A DNA stretch of 62,876 bases from Candidatus Zipacnadia bacterium (lineage in GTDB: Bacteria; Armatimonadota; Zipacnadia; Zipacnadales; UBA5352): contig JALGSU010000052.1 of the NCBI GenBank assembly GCA_029821735.1, forward strand, positions 1 through 62,876. The letters are read 5' to 3'. A model generated the notes under the pieces. That model was not told where the DNA came from. It did not search any database and saw only the letters and a program-made list of their open reading frames with translations. The number at the start of each line of letters is the position of its first letter. The stretch's first letter is position 1. Positions 33,820-44,700 of the stretch are shown one piece after another. A program made the translations under genes and the position numbers.

Positions 33820-36207
33820 TCAGTCTGCCAGCTCCCGCGCCACCCGCTCGCGCGCACCAAGCAGCGTCGCTGGATCCCGCGTAAACGCCGTCAGCGAAGT
33901 GGTCACCGGCCGGCAATCGGCGCGGGCAGACCACAGATCGCCCCGCTTCTCCCCCAGCGCCCACAGATACTCGTAATCCTCAAGCCCATCGCGGATGTTC
34001 GCCAGGCGGATGCACCCCGCGGGCCCGTCCGGCAGCGGATACAGCAGCGCCCCGTCGCCATGCAGTGCCTCCCACCGATCGCCGCCGGTGGTGATCGACC
34101 ATGTCAACCGCGCGCCCTCACCGAGATCTATGGGCTGGTCATTGTGCGGGCGTCCCCAGATATTGACTCCCCAGTACAGGAAGCCGTCCATCTTCTGGTC
34201 GAAGGCCTGCCACCAGATCAGCCGGGCCTCGATGAGCGGGTCATCTGCGAGGAAGTTCGCGAACGGCGCCCTCGGCCCACAGCACACGTAAGACCACACC
34301 TGCAGACCGGCCGCCCTGCAGCGCTCAGCATCCTCGAACACATATCGCGTGCTCACCGGGCAGTTCCAGTCGACATTCAGGTCGCGCATGACCTCCGGAT
34401 CCTGAGGCACCTTAGCGGTGGTCAGAGTCGGGATGCCCCACCGCTCCTTGACGAGCCCGAAGTACTCTTTCATGATCGGATAGAACTCCGCGGGCCGCTC
34501 ATCAAAGGTGTAGATGTATGCTTTGTCAGCCAACCCTCGCGCCCGCAACTGCGCGACGTACGAGTCCAGCGTGTCGATGAAGTGCTGCTTCAGCTCAGGC
34601 GTGTACGCTTCGACCGGACTCCAGCATCGCCAGGTAGCGTCGCCTCGCGGCTGAACCAGATTCAGCACATTGAACGCGTTCAGGCCGCGACTGTCGTAGT
34701 GGGCAATGTCCTCGATCTCCGGCGGCTCTGTCCGGGAGATGTCGTCGGGATTGAGCCGGTGCGCCAGCAGGTAGTCGCCATACGCCAGGCGCAACTCCTC
34801 AGTCACGTTTCCCTTGCCATAGACCTTCTCCAGGAAGCCCGGCATGAGCGCGAACGCGGTCTTCAGATGTCCCTGGACCGGCAAAGCGAAGTTGTAGACC
34901 TCAAGTTCGACAGGCACCAGCGCGTCCGGGTTGGCGTCGGCCTCGATAGTCACGCTCCCGGAGTATTTCCCGGGCGCCGTCCCCTCTGGCACATGGACCG
35001 TGATCCATACGGGCTGAGCCCATCCCGGCTCGACCTCGAAGCTCGCCACCGGCAGCAGCGGGTCCGGCCACCAGCAGGGCGCATACATGGCCATCGCCGG
35101 GTGCGCATACTGCCGCTCCACCCACACATAGCCCACCTGATGCCACTGCAGGTTCTCGGCGCCTATGATCGCCCCGCCGGGGCCCGTGAGTTCGGAGAGT
35201 TCCACGCGCACGTTTTGCAGAGCCCCGTCTGCGCCCGGCATGAGCACGATCTGCCCACTCTCATACTCGTTCCGCGCAGCCGCCAGCACCAGCTTCGGTG
35301 CGGTGGGCACCTGGTCTGGCAGGTCCATCGGCATGACCCGCGTCAGGCTATCCTCCACCCACAGAGCATAGCTCTCCCCCGGGCCGCGCGCAGTCGTGTC
35401 GACCTGCCGCGCCTCGGTAATCGTCTCACCCAGCAGCGTGTCCTGCGCCTCGAAGCGAACCGCATACTCGCCCGGTGCCAGTCGGGTTCCCTGACCATCG
35501 GTCCCGTCCCACGCGATCCGCTGCGTCAGCCCCTCCGCCTCGGCAGTGAAGACCGCAGTCTCGCCCCGCAATATCTCGGCGCGCCACTTCGCCGCCATGC
35601 TCACCGACGCGAAGGCGTCCAAGCACCCATCGCCCGTCGCGCCAGCCAGCACCTTGACTGCCTCGAAGCGAAAAGGCGCCAGCGACACCCGCACGTCATC
35701 GAACCACGCCGCCCCGATCATCTTGCGGAAGATCATGAAGACTTCGATGCTCTCTATTGGCTTGGTCGGCGTGAACATATTCTCGGAGTATTCCCAGTCA
35801 TGCGTGCCCCGCTCGAACTCCGCGCGCTGTCCCCACAGCGGCGTGCCGTCTGCATAGTGCACATCCAGCCAGAGGGCGAAGTCCGTCCCGTGCGCCTCTT
35901 CGGCTTTGGCCCAGCCTGAGAGCAGTATCGGGTGCTGCACCGGTGGGTCAAAGGTGACCACCTGCTTCGTCACGAAGCCGCCTTCCGTGTTGGGGCTGGT
36001 GCCCCTGGCGCACCAGCCACCGTCCCGGCCTTCACGCACGTAGCCAAAGTCCTCGGTGTCACCATACGCTGAGATTGCCCAACCGGCAGCCTGTCCGTCA
36101 GCCTGCTGTTCGTAGCCAGGATTGGCTACATGGTTGACGTCCCTCGGCCCCGCCACCGCCGCCAACGGCAGTGCAACAAGGACGATCACGCCCATCAGTG
36201 CTCGCAT
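33820..36207 (-). CDS. Secreted DUF4091-domain glycoside-hydrolase-like protein with N-terminal binding module
   Basis: A 795-residue exported protein: signal peptide MRALMGVIVLVALPLAAVAG, then a beta-sandwich module (about 28-178) ending IGAAWFDDV. Next come further beta domains with a FlgD-like stretch (GTRLAPGEYAVRFEA) and VPEGTAPGKYSGSVTIEA. From about residue 480 a TIM-barrel-like part with DUF4091 features follows: AYIYTFDERPAEFYPIMKEY, DGFLYWGVNIWG and NIRDGLEDYEYLW. The last motif is diagnostic for DUF4091. It probably acts on polysaccharide outside the cytoplasm. GGAGG lies 7 bases before the ATG at 36207. The module at 28-178 recurs in the 1451-residue protein at 41710-46065. Confidence 0.83.
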   Translation of the reverse strand: MRALMGVIVLVALPLAAVAGPRDVNHVANPGYEQQADGQAAGWAISAYGDTEDFGYVREGRDGGWCARGTSPNTEGGFVTKQVVTFDPPVQHPILLSGWAKAEEAHGTDFALWLDVHYADGTPLWGQRAEFERGTHDWEYSENMFTPTKPIESIEVFMIFRKMIGAAWFDDVRVSLAPFRFEAVKVLAGATGDGCLDAFASVSMAAKWRAEILRGETAVFTAEAEGLTQRIAWDGTDGQGTRLAPGEYAVRFEAQDTLLGETITEARQVDTTARGPGESYALWVEDSLTRVMPMDLPDQVPTAPKLVLAAARNEYESGQIVLMPGADGALQNVRVELSELTGPGGAIIGAENLQWHQVGYVWVERQYAHPAMAMYAPCWWPDPLLPVASFEVEPGWAQPVWITVHVPEGTAPGKYSGSVTIEADANPDALVPVELEVYNFALPVQGHLKTAFALMPGFLEKVYGKGNVTEELRLAYGDYLLAHRLNPDDISRTEPPEIEDIAHYDSRGLNAFNVLNLVQPRGDATWRCWSPVEAYTPELKQHFIDTLDSYVAQLRARGLADKAYIYTFDERPAEFYPIMKEYFGLVKERWGIPTLTTAKVPQDPEVMRDLNVDWNCPVSTRYVFEDAERCRAAGLQVWSYVCCGPRAPFANFLADDPLIEARLIWWQAFDQKMDGFLYWGVNIWGRPHNDQPIDLGEGARLTWSITTGGDRWEALHGDGALLYPLPDGPAGCIRLANIRDGLEDYEYLWALGEKRGDLWSARADCRPVTTSLTAFTRDPATLLGARERVARELAD

Positions 36208-36370
36208 ACTCTTGCCTCCGCTCCCAATCTCATCGGTCCAACGCCTCTTCGCCCCAGCTCGCATCAAGTCCTGTTGGCCGCCGCGCAGGAAAAGCTCCGA
36301 CCGAGAGCGAATGCTCTCCACCTGATGGGTGTCGCTCACCATAGTTGCATGTCCGCCCGGGAGCGTGACC

Positions 36371-37699
36371 ATGATGCGAAGCCTTCTCTCGATCGGTCTG
36401 CTGACAACACTCTTCCTCACGCTTGCTCTCAGCGCCCACGCGCAGGATGCTGATCCGGTCGCCACGTGGAACTTCAACGATGACCTTCGCGGGCTCATGC
36501 GTGACACGGCCTCCGATGCCCACCACGCCGTCGCCTCACAGGACGTGGTGCAGGTCGACTCCCCCGGCGGCAAGGCTGCGGTCTTCGATGGCCTCAATAC
36601 CTTCTACCGCGCGAAGGGCCATCCCGATCTTGTGATGGCGGATCAGGTCACGGTCGACGTCTGGCTGATGCTCGACGACGTCGAGCGCCCAGAGCCTGCC
36701 TGCATCGTCGACAAGGGCGGCGAGCGCTACCGCATCCAGATCACCGGTACCACGCCGACCTTCGGCCTCAAGGCCACCGACGCCCGTATGGACTTGAGCG
36801 GCGGCACACTCGAACAAGGCCAATGGCACCGGGTGACCGGCGTCTTCGACCGACCCAATGCCTCCCTCTACGTCGATGGCGAACTCGTCGCCGAACGTCA
36901 GTGGGATCACGAAATCGACGCTGGCGGCGACCTCATTCTCGGCTCGAAGGCGGGCACCGTGTACTTCTTCATGGGCAAGCTCGATGAGGTCCGCATCTAC
37001 GACTACCCCCGCCCGCCCCGTCCCGACGACGTGCCTTCAACTCAAATCGTGACCGCTGCGCAGGTCAGACCGGAGGACGCGAAGATGGACGTGACAATGA
37101 TCGATGGCGGCAGGCGCGTTGACACTGGCGCTGCCGTGTTCGAGTTCACGGACGAGGGCGCGATCCGCAGCATCACCGTTGACGGCGAAGCAGTTGTCGC
37201 CGACAACACCGCCCCGCTCCTCGCTGCAAGTCTCTTTGAATCCGCCGACTACGATGGCTACCACGATCTCGCCTCGGGGGCGATCCTCGAGGGCAAGTGG
37301 CAGGCCACCACTCAAGACTTCGCGCACGATCAGGAGAGCTTCGCTGCTACCTTCGGAGGCACGCTGGACTTCGGCGGCGGCGACTCCATCGAGTGCTCGT
37401 ACCAGATCGCTGCGTCCAAGGGCAGCCCGTTCCTTACCGCCACCGTCTCCCTCAATCCGCAGGGCGCCTTCACCAACCGCTTCCTGCGCGCGGCCGAACT
37501 GCGCCTGCCGCTTGCCCTGAACAAGCGCAAGCGCATCGTGCAGGGCGGCGACCGGGGCGTGCAGTGGAGCACCCGCCACTTCTACCAGTTCCACGTCGGC
37601 ACCAGAACACCCCCGGCGACTACCAGATATGGCGTTCGGAGAGCACCTGCACCTCTCCCCTGTCGATGCAGCGCGGCCCGCAGGCGCCCGGCTGGATGA
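36371..37699 (+). CDS. 5' part of a frameshifted LamG plus YetA/PcRGLX-like secreted protein
   Basis: This frame encodes a signal peptide (MMRSLLSIGLLTTLFLTLAL, cut near SAHAQ), a LamG/concanavalin-A-like lectin domain (about 28-215; VTVDVWLMLDD, GQWHRVTGVFD, MGKLDEVRIYDYP) and the start of a beta-sandwich region ending STRHFYQFHVG. After a run of five C at 37610-37614 the meaningful protein continues in the next frame; the rest of this frame to 37699 is nonsense. Adding one C to the run joins the two frames as TRTPPGDYQIWRSES. GGGAG lies 7 bases before the ATG at 36371. It is divergent from the DUF4091 gene, with a 163-base shared upstream region. Confidence 0.78.
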   Translation: MMRSLLSIGLLTTLFLTLALSAHAQDADPVATWNFNDDLRGLMRDTASDAHHAVASQDVVQVDSPGGKAAVFDGLNTFYRAKGHPDLVMADQVTVDVWLMLDDVERPEPACIVDKGGERYRIQITGTTPTFGLKATDARMDLSGGTLEQGQWHRVTGVFDRPNASLYVDGELVAERQWDHEIDAGGDLILGSKAGTVYFFMGKLDEVRIYDYPRPPRPDDVPSTQIVTAAQVRPEDAKMDVTMIDGGRRVDTGAAVFEFTDEGAIRSITVDGEAVVADNTAPLLAASLFESADYDGYHDLASGAILEGKWQATTQDFAHDQESFAATFGGTLDFGGGDSIECSYQIAASKGSPFLTATVSLNPQGAFTNRFLRAAELRLPLALNKRKRIVQGGDRGVQWSTRHFYQFHVGTRTPPATTRYGVRRAPAPLPCRCSAARRRPAG

Positions 37700-40629
37700 G
37701 CGCCTACGACGAGCGCATCGGTATGCTTTTCGCCTATCGGGGCATGGCCGAACGCACGCCCAAGTCTCTGCGCGTCGAGGCCGACGAATCCGGAGTGGCG
37801 CGCGTCTGCCTGTGGCACGATGGCCTGCCCGCGCTCGATGTCAACTCGCCCCAGGCGGCTGCGGTTTTCGGCGAGCCACACCAGACCGACTGGCTCGTCT
37901 ACACCGACGACTTCACTTTCGCACAGCCGGATTTTGCCCTCGCCAGACACTGGGGGCTTGACGGTCTTGCCAGCGATCCGCCCGCCCTCAACGAGCCGCC
38001 GTTGGCAGACCTCGAGGTGCTGACAGCGCCCGCCGCCGACGATGCATCGCCGATGGTCTCCGGCGGCGTGCCCCTGCCTCGCGGCGCGCTCACCGATCCC
38101 GCCAACGTGCGTCTGCGCCGCGATGGCGCGGATGTGCCGCTGCAGACCAAGGTCACCGGCTGGTGGCCCGACCACTCGATCAAGTGGCTGCTCCTCACTT
38201 TCCCCGCCGACGGTGGAGACGTCGCGGGCGCAGCCGGCGAGGGAGATTCCATCGACTTCGACCTCACCCGCCGCGACGGTGATCCAGTGCGCTACCGCTT
38301 CGACTACGGTGGCAACGCAACGCTTGGCACGCCCGCCGCCGCGCTGCAGGCCGCTGCGAACGGTGACACCGTCGCCATCAGCACCGGTCCGCTGCAACTC
38401 GAGGTGGCCCAGGCTCCCGACTGGCTGCGCAATGTGACCCTCGATGGGCGCGCGTTGCTCGCCTCCGGCGGAAGCAGCTTCGTCGACTTCCTGCGCGCCG
38501 ACAACTCATACCCCACCGGCACCGCCCATGCTCAGGGTGCACTCGATGATGGCGGCTTCGTGCCCGAGAGCATTGAGCTTGAAGAGGCCGGCCCACTGCG
38601 CGCTACCGTCCGGCTCGTCGGTCACACCACCGCCCAAGAGTCCCCGCGCATGGTGATCCGCCTCGAGGCCTACGCTGGCCGATCAGCAGTGCGCGTCTTC
38701 CAGAGCGTTGAGTTCCTGCACGAGGACGCACGCCTGGCATACGTCCGCCGCATGGGCCTCGACCTGCCACTGGCAGGCATCGCCGACGCTACCGTCACCG
38801 CCGGCGGCCAGGATGGCACCATCGCTCTGGGCGACGGCGTCCGCGCCGGCCTGAAGCAGCACAGCCACCTCGGCTACACCGCTTGGCACCAGGCCGACGG
38901 CGAGCGCTTCGTCCGCAACGACGAAATCAAGCAACGCTCCCAAGGCTGGCTCGACGTCAGCAACGCGGCCGGCGGCGTCACCGTGATGCTGCGCAACATG
39001 TGGCAGCAATTCCCGAACGAGCTGGTCGCCGACCGCGCATCAGGCCACCTCACTGCGTTCTTCTGGCCCGAGAGCGGGCCGATCATGGATGTGCGTCGCT
39101 ACTCCAACTATCCGCACCGCTCGCAGGGAGAATCCACTCCCTCCGATTCCGACTGGATCAATCACACCTACTACGGTCAGCAGCAGTTCGTCGGTATCAC
39201 CAAAACCCACGAGGTGCTGCTCTACTTCCACGGGCCCGATGCCAGCCGGGTCGCCTCGGTCAACGCCGATTTCCAGCGCCCGCCGCTTGTCTACTGCGGA
39301 TCAGACTGGTACATCGACACTGCGGTGACTGTGCCCCAGGAGGCGCCCGGTCAGGAGCGCTTCGCCCGCATCGACGCCAACCTGGACCACTACGCACGCT
39401 TCTGGCTGCATCATCAGAAGCTCTGGGGCTGGTATGGCATGTGGGACTATGGCGATGTTCAGCACTACTACCGCGGCGGCTACGGATCGATCGTTCCGGC
39501 CGAGCAACTCGCCGAACTCGTCCGCGACGGCATTCCGCCTGACAACGAGATCGATGTGCGCAGGCTCTCGGTGCGAGACTATGCCCCGAACAACGAGTGG
39601 GCCTTCGACAACGGTCGCTGGGGCTGGACCAACACCGAGGGCCTGCCCGGCATGTACATGCAGCAGCAGTATCTGCGCACGGGCGACCGCGACATGTACT
39701 TCTTCGCCGAAGCGATGGCCCGTCACGTCCGTGACGTCGACATGCGCCACGATGGCGGCTGGTTTGGCGCGGGCACCCGCCACGGCGTCCAGCACTGGAG
39801 CGACGGCAACCACGAGGAGCGCCAGACCACTCATTCCGAGTTCCGCTACATCTACCAGCTCGGCGGCGACATGCGCTGTCGCGACTTCGCCCAGCTTCTC
39901 TTCGACGGCATCTACTCCAAGCGGCGCGTCTACGTTCACGCCGCCCACAGCGGCCGATGGCAGGGCCTGCTGACCTGGTGGGAGTTCACCGGGTCCGACG
40001 AGGTCGGCGCAATCATCGCCAAGTACGCCGACTGCTTCGTCGTGCCCGAGGGCATCTGCATCTCGCCCGACATTGCGTTCCCCGAGGTCACGTGCACCAG
40101 CCAGGAGAAGGGCGTCAACGAGACCAGCATGTTCTTCTGGACATTTGGCGCTGGCCACGGCTTACTGGAATACTACGAACTCACCCACCACCAGGGCATC
40201 CATGACGGGCTCATCAAGGTCGCCGATCTCGTCCTCGGCGGACGGAAGATGACCGTCCAACAGAAGGCCATGATCTTCGCCGCCCGTTACGCCGAGAACC
40301 CCGAGCCCTATCGCGAGTGGCTGCGCGGCTACGCCTACAACAACACCCGCCTCCTGCAGACCGTGGTCCACAACCCCGAGTTCTACGGAGGCACCAAGGG
40401 CCTGCTCCGCGGCGCCGTCAGCGGCTCGCTCTTCTTCATGAACGACGTCACCTATATGATGACGGCGCTCGACGGCGACCCACAGATGACTGCCGAGGAG
40501 TGGGAGCTGATCGACCGCGTGGACCGAGAGGGCGGCCCTCCCTACGGCCAGCCTCGCCTGAGCTGGCAGTCAGACTATGACACGCCGGAGTTGGCCGAGT
40601 ACCTGCGCATCAAGCACCCGCAGCCGTAG
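37609..40629 (+). CDS. 3' part: YetA/PcRGLX-like (exo-rhamnogalacturonan lyase family) region
   Basis: This continues the gene that begins at 36371, in the +1 frame, for about 1000 residues. From about 38030 GGVPLPRGALTDPANVRLR and VTGWWPDHSIKWLLLTFPA mark the N-terminal RIFT-barrel of the YetA/PcRGLX family (polysaccharide lyase 26 relatives that cut rhamnogalacturonan). A beta-sandwich and an (alpha/alpha) barrel with GWYGMWDYGDVQHYYRGG, RHGVQHWSDGNHEERQ and ARYAENPEPY follow. I see no credible separate start at the joint, so one gene of 1419 codons with a single-base lesion is most likely. Substrate by analogy: pectin side chains or similar. An Fe-S protein follows 19 bases later. Confidence 0.8.
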   Translation, partial: TPGDYQIWRSESTCTSPLSMQRGPQAPGWMSAYDERIGMLFAYRGMAERTPKSLRVEADESGVARVCLWHDGLPALDVNSPQAAAVFGEPHQTDWLVYTDDFTFAQPDFALARHWGLDGLASDPPALNEPPLADLEVLTAPAADDASPMVSGGVPLPRGALTDPANVRLRRDGADVPLQTKVTGWWPDHSIKWLLLTFPADGGDVAGAAGEGDSIDFDLTRRDGDPVRYRFDYGGNATLGTPAAALQAAANGDTVAISTGPLQLEVAQAPDWLRNVTLDGRALLASGGSSFVDFLRADNSYPTGTAHAQGALDDGGFVPESIELEEAGPLRATVRLVGHTTAQESPRMVIRLEAYAGRSAVRVFQSVEFLHEDARLAYVRRMGLDLPLAGIADATVTAGGQDGTIALGDGVRAGLKQHSHLGYTAWHQADGERFVRNDEIKQRSQGWLDVSNAAGGVTVMLRNMWQQFPNELVADRASGHLTAFFWPESGPIMDVRRYSNYPHRSQGESTPSDSDWINHTYYGQQQFVGITKTHEVLLYFHGPDASRVASVNADFQRPPLVYCGSDWYIDTAVTVPQEAPGQERFARIDANLDHYARFWLHHQKLWGWYGMWDYGDVQHYYRGGYGSIVPAEQLAELVRDGIPPDNEIDVRRLSVRDYAPNNEWAFDNGRWGWTNTEGLPGMYMQQQYLRTGDRDMYFFAEAMARHVRDVDMRHDGGWFGAGTRHGVQHWSDGNHEERQTTHSEFRYIYQLGGDMRCRDFAQLLFDGIYSKRRVYVHAAHSGRWQGLLTWWEFTGSDEVGAIIAKYADCFVVPEGICISPDIAFPEVTCTSQEKGVNETSMFFWTFGAGHGLLEYYELTHHQGIHDGLIKVADLVLGGRKMTVQQKAMIFAARYAENPEPYREWLRGYAYNNTRLLQTVVHNPEFYGGTKGLLRGAVSGSLFFMNDVTYMMTALDGDPQMTAEEWELIDRVDREGGPPYGQPRLSWQSDYDTPELAEYLRIKHPQP

Positions 40630-40648
40630 CAGAGACAGGGGATAGACA

Positions 40649-41641
40649 ATGCTCAGCGCAGAAGCCGTCAAGCAAGCGGCACTGGCCAGCGGCGCGGATA
40701 TCGTCGGGATCGGGTCCATGGATCGCTTCGAGGGCGCGCCGCTGCAAAACGACCCGCGCTACATCTACCCCGAGGCCAAGTCGGTCATTGGCCTGGGCTT
40801 CCGCATCCATCGCGGGCTGCTGCGCGGCATCGAGGAGGGCACGTTCTTCGCCGGCTACCCGTCCATGGGCTACGCGAACATCAATGACGTCTACGCGCCC
40901 ATCGCCCTGCGCGAAGTCGGCGACGTGCTCGAGGACGCCGGTCACGAAGCGGTGCTCTACCAGAACACCGCCATCCGCATGGGCTGCGGCGTCGGCGAAC
41001 CCGTGCGCGAGGGTTACCCCAAGCCCGACGTCTTTCTGCACTTCCGCATAGCCGCCTACATCTGCGGCATGGGCGAGATTGGCTGGAGCAAGGTCTTCCT
41101 CACCCCGCGCTTTGGACCCCGCCAGCGCTTCGCGTTCATCTTCACTGACGCCGAACTCGAACCCGACCCGATGATGCAGCCTGGCACAATCTGCGACCGC
41201 TGCATGGCTTGCGTTGGCGAGTGTCCCGCAAATGCCATCAGCCCCGATCGATCAGTTAGCTGCACGATCGCCGGGCAGGACATTGAGTGGGGCGAGCTTG
41301 ACGAACAGCGCTGCGCCGCCGTCTACCAGGTTGGCACGCCGGAGTACAGCCCGTTCATGCCCGAGCACGTGGCCGAGTACGTCGACACGCTGACCTCCGA
41401 GCCACGTGGCCAGAACCGCAGCGAGATGCTCTCCTACGGGGGCGGCGCTTTCTCCTTCGCCAAGAACGAAGTGCCCTACAGCTCAAAGGCCTGGGAGAGT
41501 TGGCATCACCCGTCGGCAATTGGCGGCGCGCGCGGATGTATGCGCGCTTGCATGATTCATCTCGAGGAGCAGGGCAAGCTCGGCAATACCTTCGATAAGC
41601 CCTTCCGCATCCGCAAGCCGTGGAAGCTCGACCGCGCATAG
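40649..41641 (+). CDS. 4Fe-4S double-cluster protein (QueG / reductive-dehalogenase-like)
   Basis: A 330-residue iron-sulfur protein. A ferredoxin-like site CDRCMACVGECPANAI lies at about 188-203; other cysteines in VSCTIAG, QRCAAVY and ARGCMRACMIH may serve a second cluster. The first half (AKSVIGLGFRIHRGLLRG, FRIAAYICGMGEIGWSKVFL) resembles the B12-binding-type region of epoxyqueuosine reductases and reductive dehalogenases, and no signal peptide is present. I cannot assign QueG itself. AGGGG lies 7 bases before the ATG. It directly follows the YetA-like gene and ends before a strong bidirectional terminator. Confidence 0.7.
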   Translation: MLSAEAVKQAALASGADIVGIGSMDRFEGAPLQNDPRYIYPEAKSVIGLGFRIHRGLLRGIEEGTFFAGYPSMGYANINDVYAPIALREVGDVLEDAGHEAVLYQNTAIRMGCGVGEPVREGYPKPDVFLHFRIAAYICGMGEIGWSKVFLTPRFGPRQRFAFIFTDAELEPDPMMQPGTICDRCMACVGECPANAISPDRSVSCTIAGQDIEWGELDEQRCAAVYQVGTPEYSPFMPEHVAEYVDTLTSEPRGQNRSEMLSYGGGAFSFAKNEVPYSSKAWESWHHPSAIGGARGCMRACMIHLEEQGKLGNTFDKPFRIRKPWKLDRA

Positions 41642-41660
41642 CCCCACACGCGCAGAACGC

Positions 41661-41690
41661 AAACGGGCCGCCCAATCAGGCGGCCCGTTT
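41661..41690. terminator. Bidirectional intrinsic terminator
   Basis: Arms 41661-41672 and 41679-41690 pair over 12 bp around the 6-base loop CAATCA. The arms begin with AAA and end with TTT, so each strand has a short T run after a GC stem. It lies between the convergent stops at 41641 and 41710. Confidence 0.9.
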
Positions 41691-41709
41691 CTGTGTCACC
41701 TGTTGCCCT

Positions 41710-44700
41710 TCAGTCGGCTTCGAAGACCTCCACCTCACGGACCCACATCACGTTACCCCGCTCAGCCGGCCCTTTGCCGGCGGGCTGCAGCAGGCGCAGC
41801 CGCGCCAAGGTCACCGGCTCGTCCAACTCGAGCACTGTCTCCTCCTCAAGCCCTGACGGAAGCACCGTCATCACAGTGCGCCAGCCATCCCCGTCCGGCA
41901 CTTGCAGACGCAACTCGCGCGACGTCTTTGGCGTGCCCGCATCCTGACTCCAGTAGACCACGACGCGCTTGACCTCGCGCTCTTCAGGGTAGCTCAACTC
42001 GATGAAGTGATCGGTCTCATCATCAGCCGATGCCCACGCCTCCGCCGTCCAGTGCGCGTCCTCGGCAACGTGCACGACCCCGTCCGTGATCGGCGCAGCG
42101 CTGTAGCCGTTGTACTGACTGTCCACGGTCGCCTCGGCCTCGCGCGCGGTATTGCCCTTGCGCCTCGGATCCTCCATGACCGCAACGTCGTCAAACCACA
42201 CCGTCCCCGACTTGCCTCGCAGCAGCAGGTAGACGTTCACGTTCCGGATCGGCTTCTCCGGCTCGATGATCTTCTCCGCTACCTGCCAGTCGGTGGTGCC
42301 AGTCTCAAACAGATAGGTCTGCCCATACAGCGGCGTCCCGTCCGTGTAGTAGATGTCCACGTACAGGCAGTAGCCGCGGCCCTTGGTGCCACTGACGTCC
42401 GTCCCTTTGCTCGCACAGCGTACCAGGATCGGGCACGGTCGCTCCTGATTCAGCGTAACCGTGCGAGTCGACTGGCTGTCGGTCCTCTGCGGATTGCTCA
42501 TGCGCAGCGACGCCGCGCCGCTGTATGCCACCTCGGTGTCCTGCTCCCCGCCAGCCCACGGACCGTCCTCAAAGCCCGAGTTCGTCAGCAGGTTCGCGGA
42601 CGGTGGGATGTAGAGCAGGCGCTTGGTGGCGCGTGCCGAGTCAGCGCCCGAAGTCGCCGTCACCACCACAGGCACCGAGCCCGCTCCGGCGTCCCCGGTG
42701 GGCGCCACCATCATGTCAGCGCCGGCCACCTCGCCCGGCTTGATCCTCAGTTCATGCGCCCCGACCTGCTCCCAGCCCTCGGGCGCTTCGACGGTCATCT
42801 GCACGGTCAGGGCCCGCGCCCGGTTGTTGCGCACCTCAGCCTTCACGTGGAACGCGCCGGTCTCCGGGTCTGCACCGGCCGTCTGCATCGTCAACTCAAT
42901 CGGCCGGGCCACCTCGATCGCGTGGTTGGCGTGCACAGTCACCTGGCGATCGCCCGCTCCGATGCTCACGACCCCCGAGATATCCAGCGTCGTCCCCGGC
43001 GCCGCATCTGCCGGGATAGTCACCATCGCGCCCCTCTTGATCTGGCGCACGCTGACGCCCTCTTCGGCTGTGATCTCGCTGGTCACCTTCAGCCCGCCCG
43101 GAGCCTGCAGCGCCAGCGACAGCTTCACTTCATCACCAGCCGCCGCGCGCGACGGGCCCTCCAGACGCGGTGCCGTCACCCCGAGCGACCCGAGCAGCGC
43201 CACCGCCAGTTGCCGCTCAGCGGTCTCAATGTCACGTAGCGCCCGGCGGCAGCCATTCTGCGCCTCCTCCGCCACGATCCATTCCCGCAAAACCCTCGCC
43301 CTCGACCCCGCCTCCATGATTGCATCGCGCGCGGCCGGAGCCCTCAGCCCCGCCATCGCCGCCTCACGCGCACTGCCCAGCGCATCCACCAGGCCCTGGC
43401 TGTCATTCGCCAGTCGCTCGCGCATCGCTTCTGGCACCGGCTCGTACCACTGCTCGAAGGTCGGATCGACCACGTACTCATCGCCGAACTCGTCCTCAAG
43501 CGTGATGGACGCAATCTTCAGCGTCCCGGTCTCGCCCTTGCTGAGCCAGGGCCTGATCAGCACCGCGCGCAGAGGCTGCTCGACATCGATCACGAACTCG
43601 AAATCCTGCCAGTCCCACGTGCCCTCGGGGAAGTCGAAGTCCGCCTTCTCCCGGTGCGTGAAACTCGCGGTCACCCATGCGGGCTGAGTGACCATGCGGG
43701 CCGCGCCTTCGCGCGACAGGCCCTCGCCCGCCGCACGCACACGCATCGTCACCGGCGCCGCCTGAGGCTGGAAGAGCATCGCATACTGCGACGCCGCCAC
43801 ATCGACCTCCCCGGCCGCCAGCACGATCGCATTGCTTTCGTCGCTGCTTTCGCGCCCATAGGATCCACCCACGGGCGGCCAGTGCGTGCCCAGCGCCGGC
43901 TTCCCGTACTCGGCGTCCACTTCGCGCATCGTCATGCCACGCTCGACGGCCTCAGCAGCCCACTTCAGCCGCCAGCTTGCGGCCTGCTCGGGGGTGCTGA
44001 TCTGCAGCATCATGACTCCGTCCGCCGCCACCTCGATCTCGCCCACCAACTGCCCGCCCTTCTCGGGCAACCGGACCTGGCCGCCTCCCACCACATCAAC
44101 GCAGGCAACCGCCGCGGCGTCGATCCCCAGCGCCCCTACGTCGACGGTCAGTGTCGTCACGTGTGGGTCGGCGTCCTCATTGAGCAGCGTCAGCCACAAG
44201 ATGCCATCCGCGTCCGGCCCGTAGCGCTCAACGAACACGTTCTCGCTCGAAGACCGCGCGTACGTCACCGGCTCCCAACCGGCCGCGTTGAGCGTCTTCA
44301 CCAGCGGCAGATACTTGCGGTGCAGGTCGCGATCACGCTCGAAATAGTCGGCGTGATCCCAGTAGCGCCCGCCGGGTCCCAGCCCGCTCGGGGGCCAGTC
44401 GAAGAACCCGGGGAAGATGCCGTACGCGAGCGCGCGCTTCATGAACAGTTCCATCTCGTCATAGCCGATCTGCTGCTCGTAGTTACCCTTGAGCAGCGTG
44501 AGCATCGGCTTGTGGTAGATGATCGTCCGGATGAAGTTGAAGTTCTCGCGAGCGATGCGCACGCCAGTTTCGGCCCCGAACACATCCAGCCACGGCGCCA
44601 CGTAGAAGGTCGCGCCCAGCGCCCCGTTCATCATGGTTATCTGCCCGCGAGGCCGCAGCAGTTCGGCTGCTGCTCGCGCGAAATCACACGAGTTGAAGAA

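Noticed and set aside
34060..35919. A 619-codon open frame on the plus strand, opposite the DUF4091 gene
   Set aside because: It is a shadow: the minus strand has a signal peptide, good ribosome site and recognisable domains, whereas this product is Arg/His-rich with no known motif.
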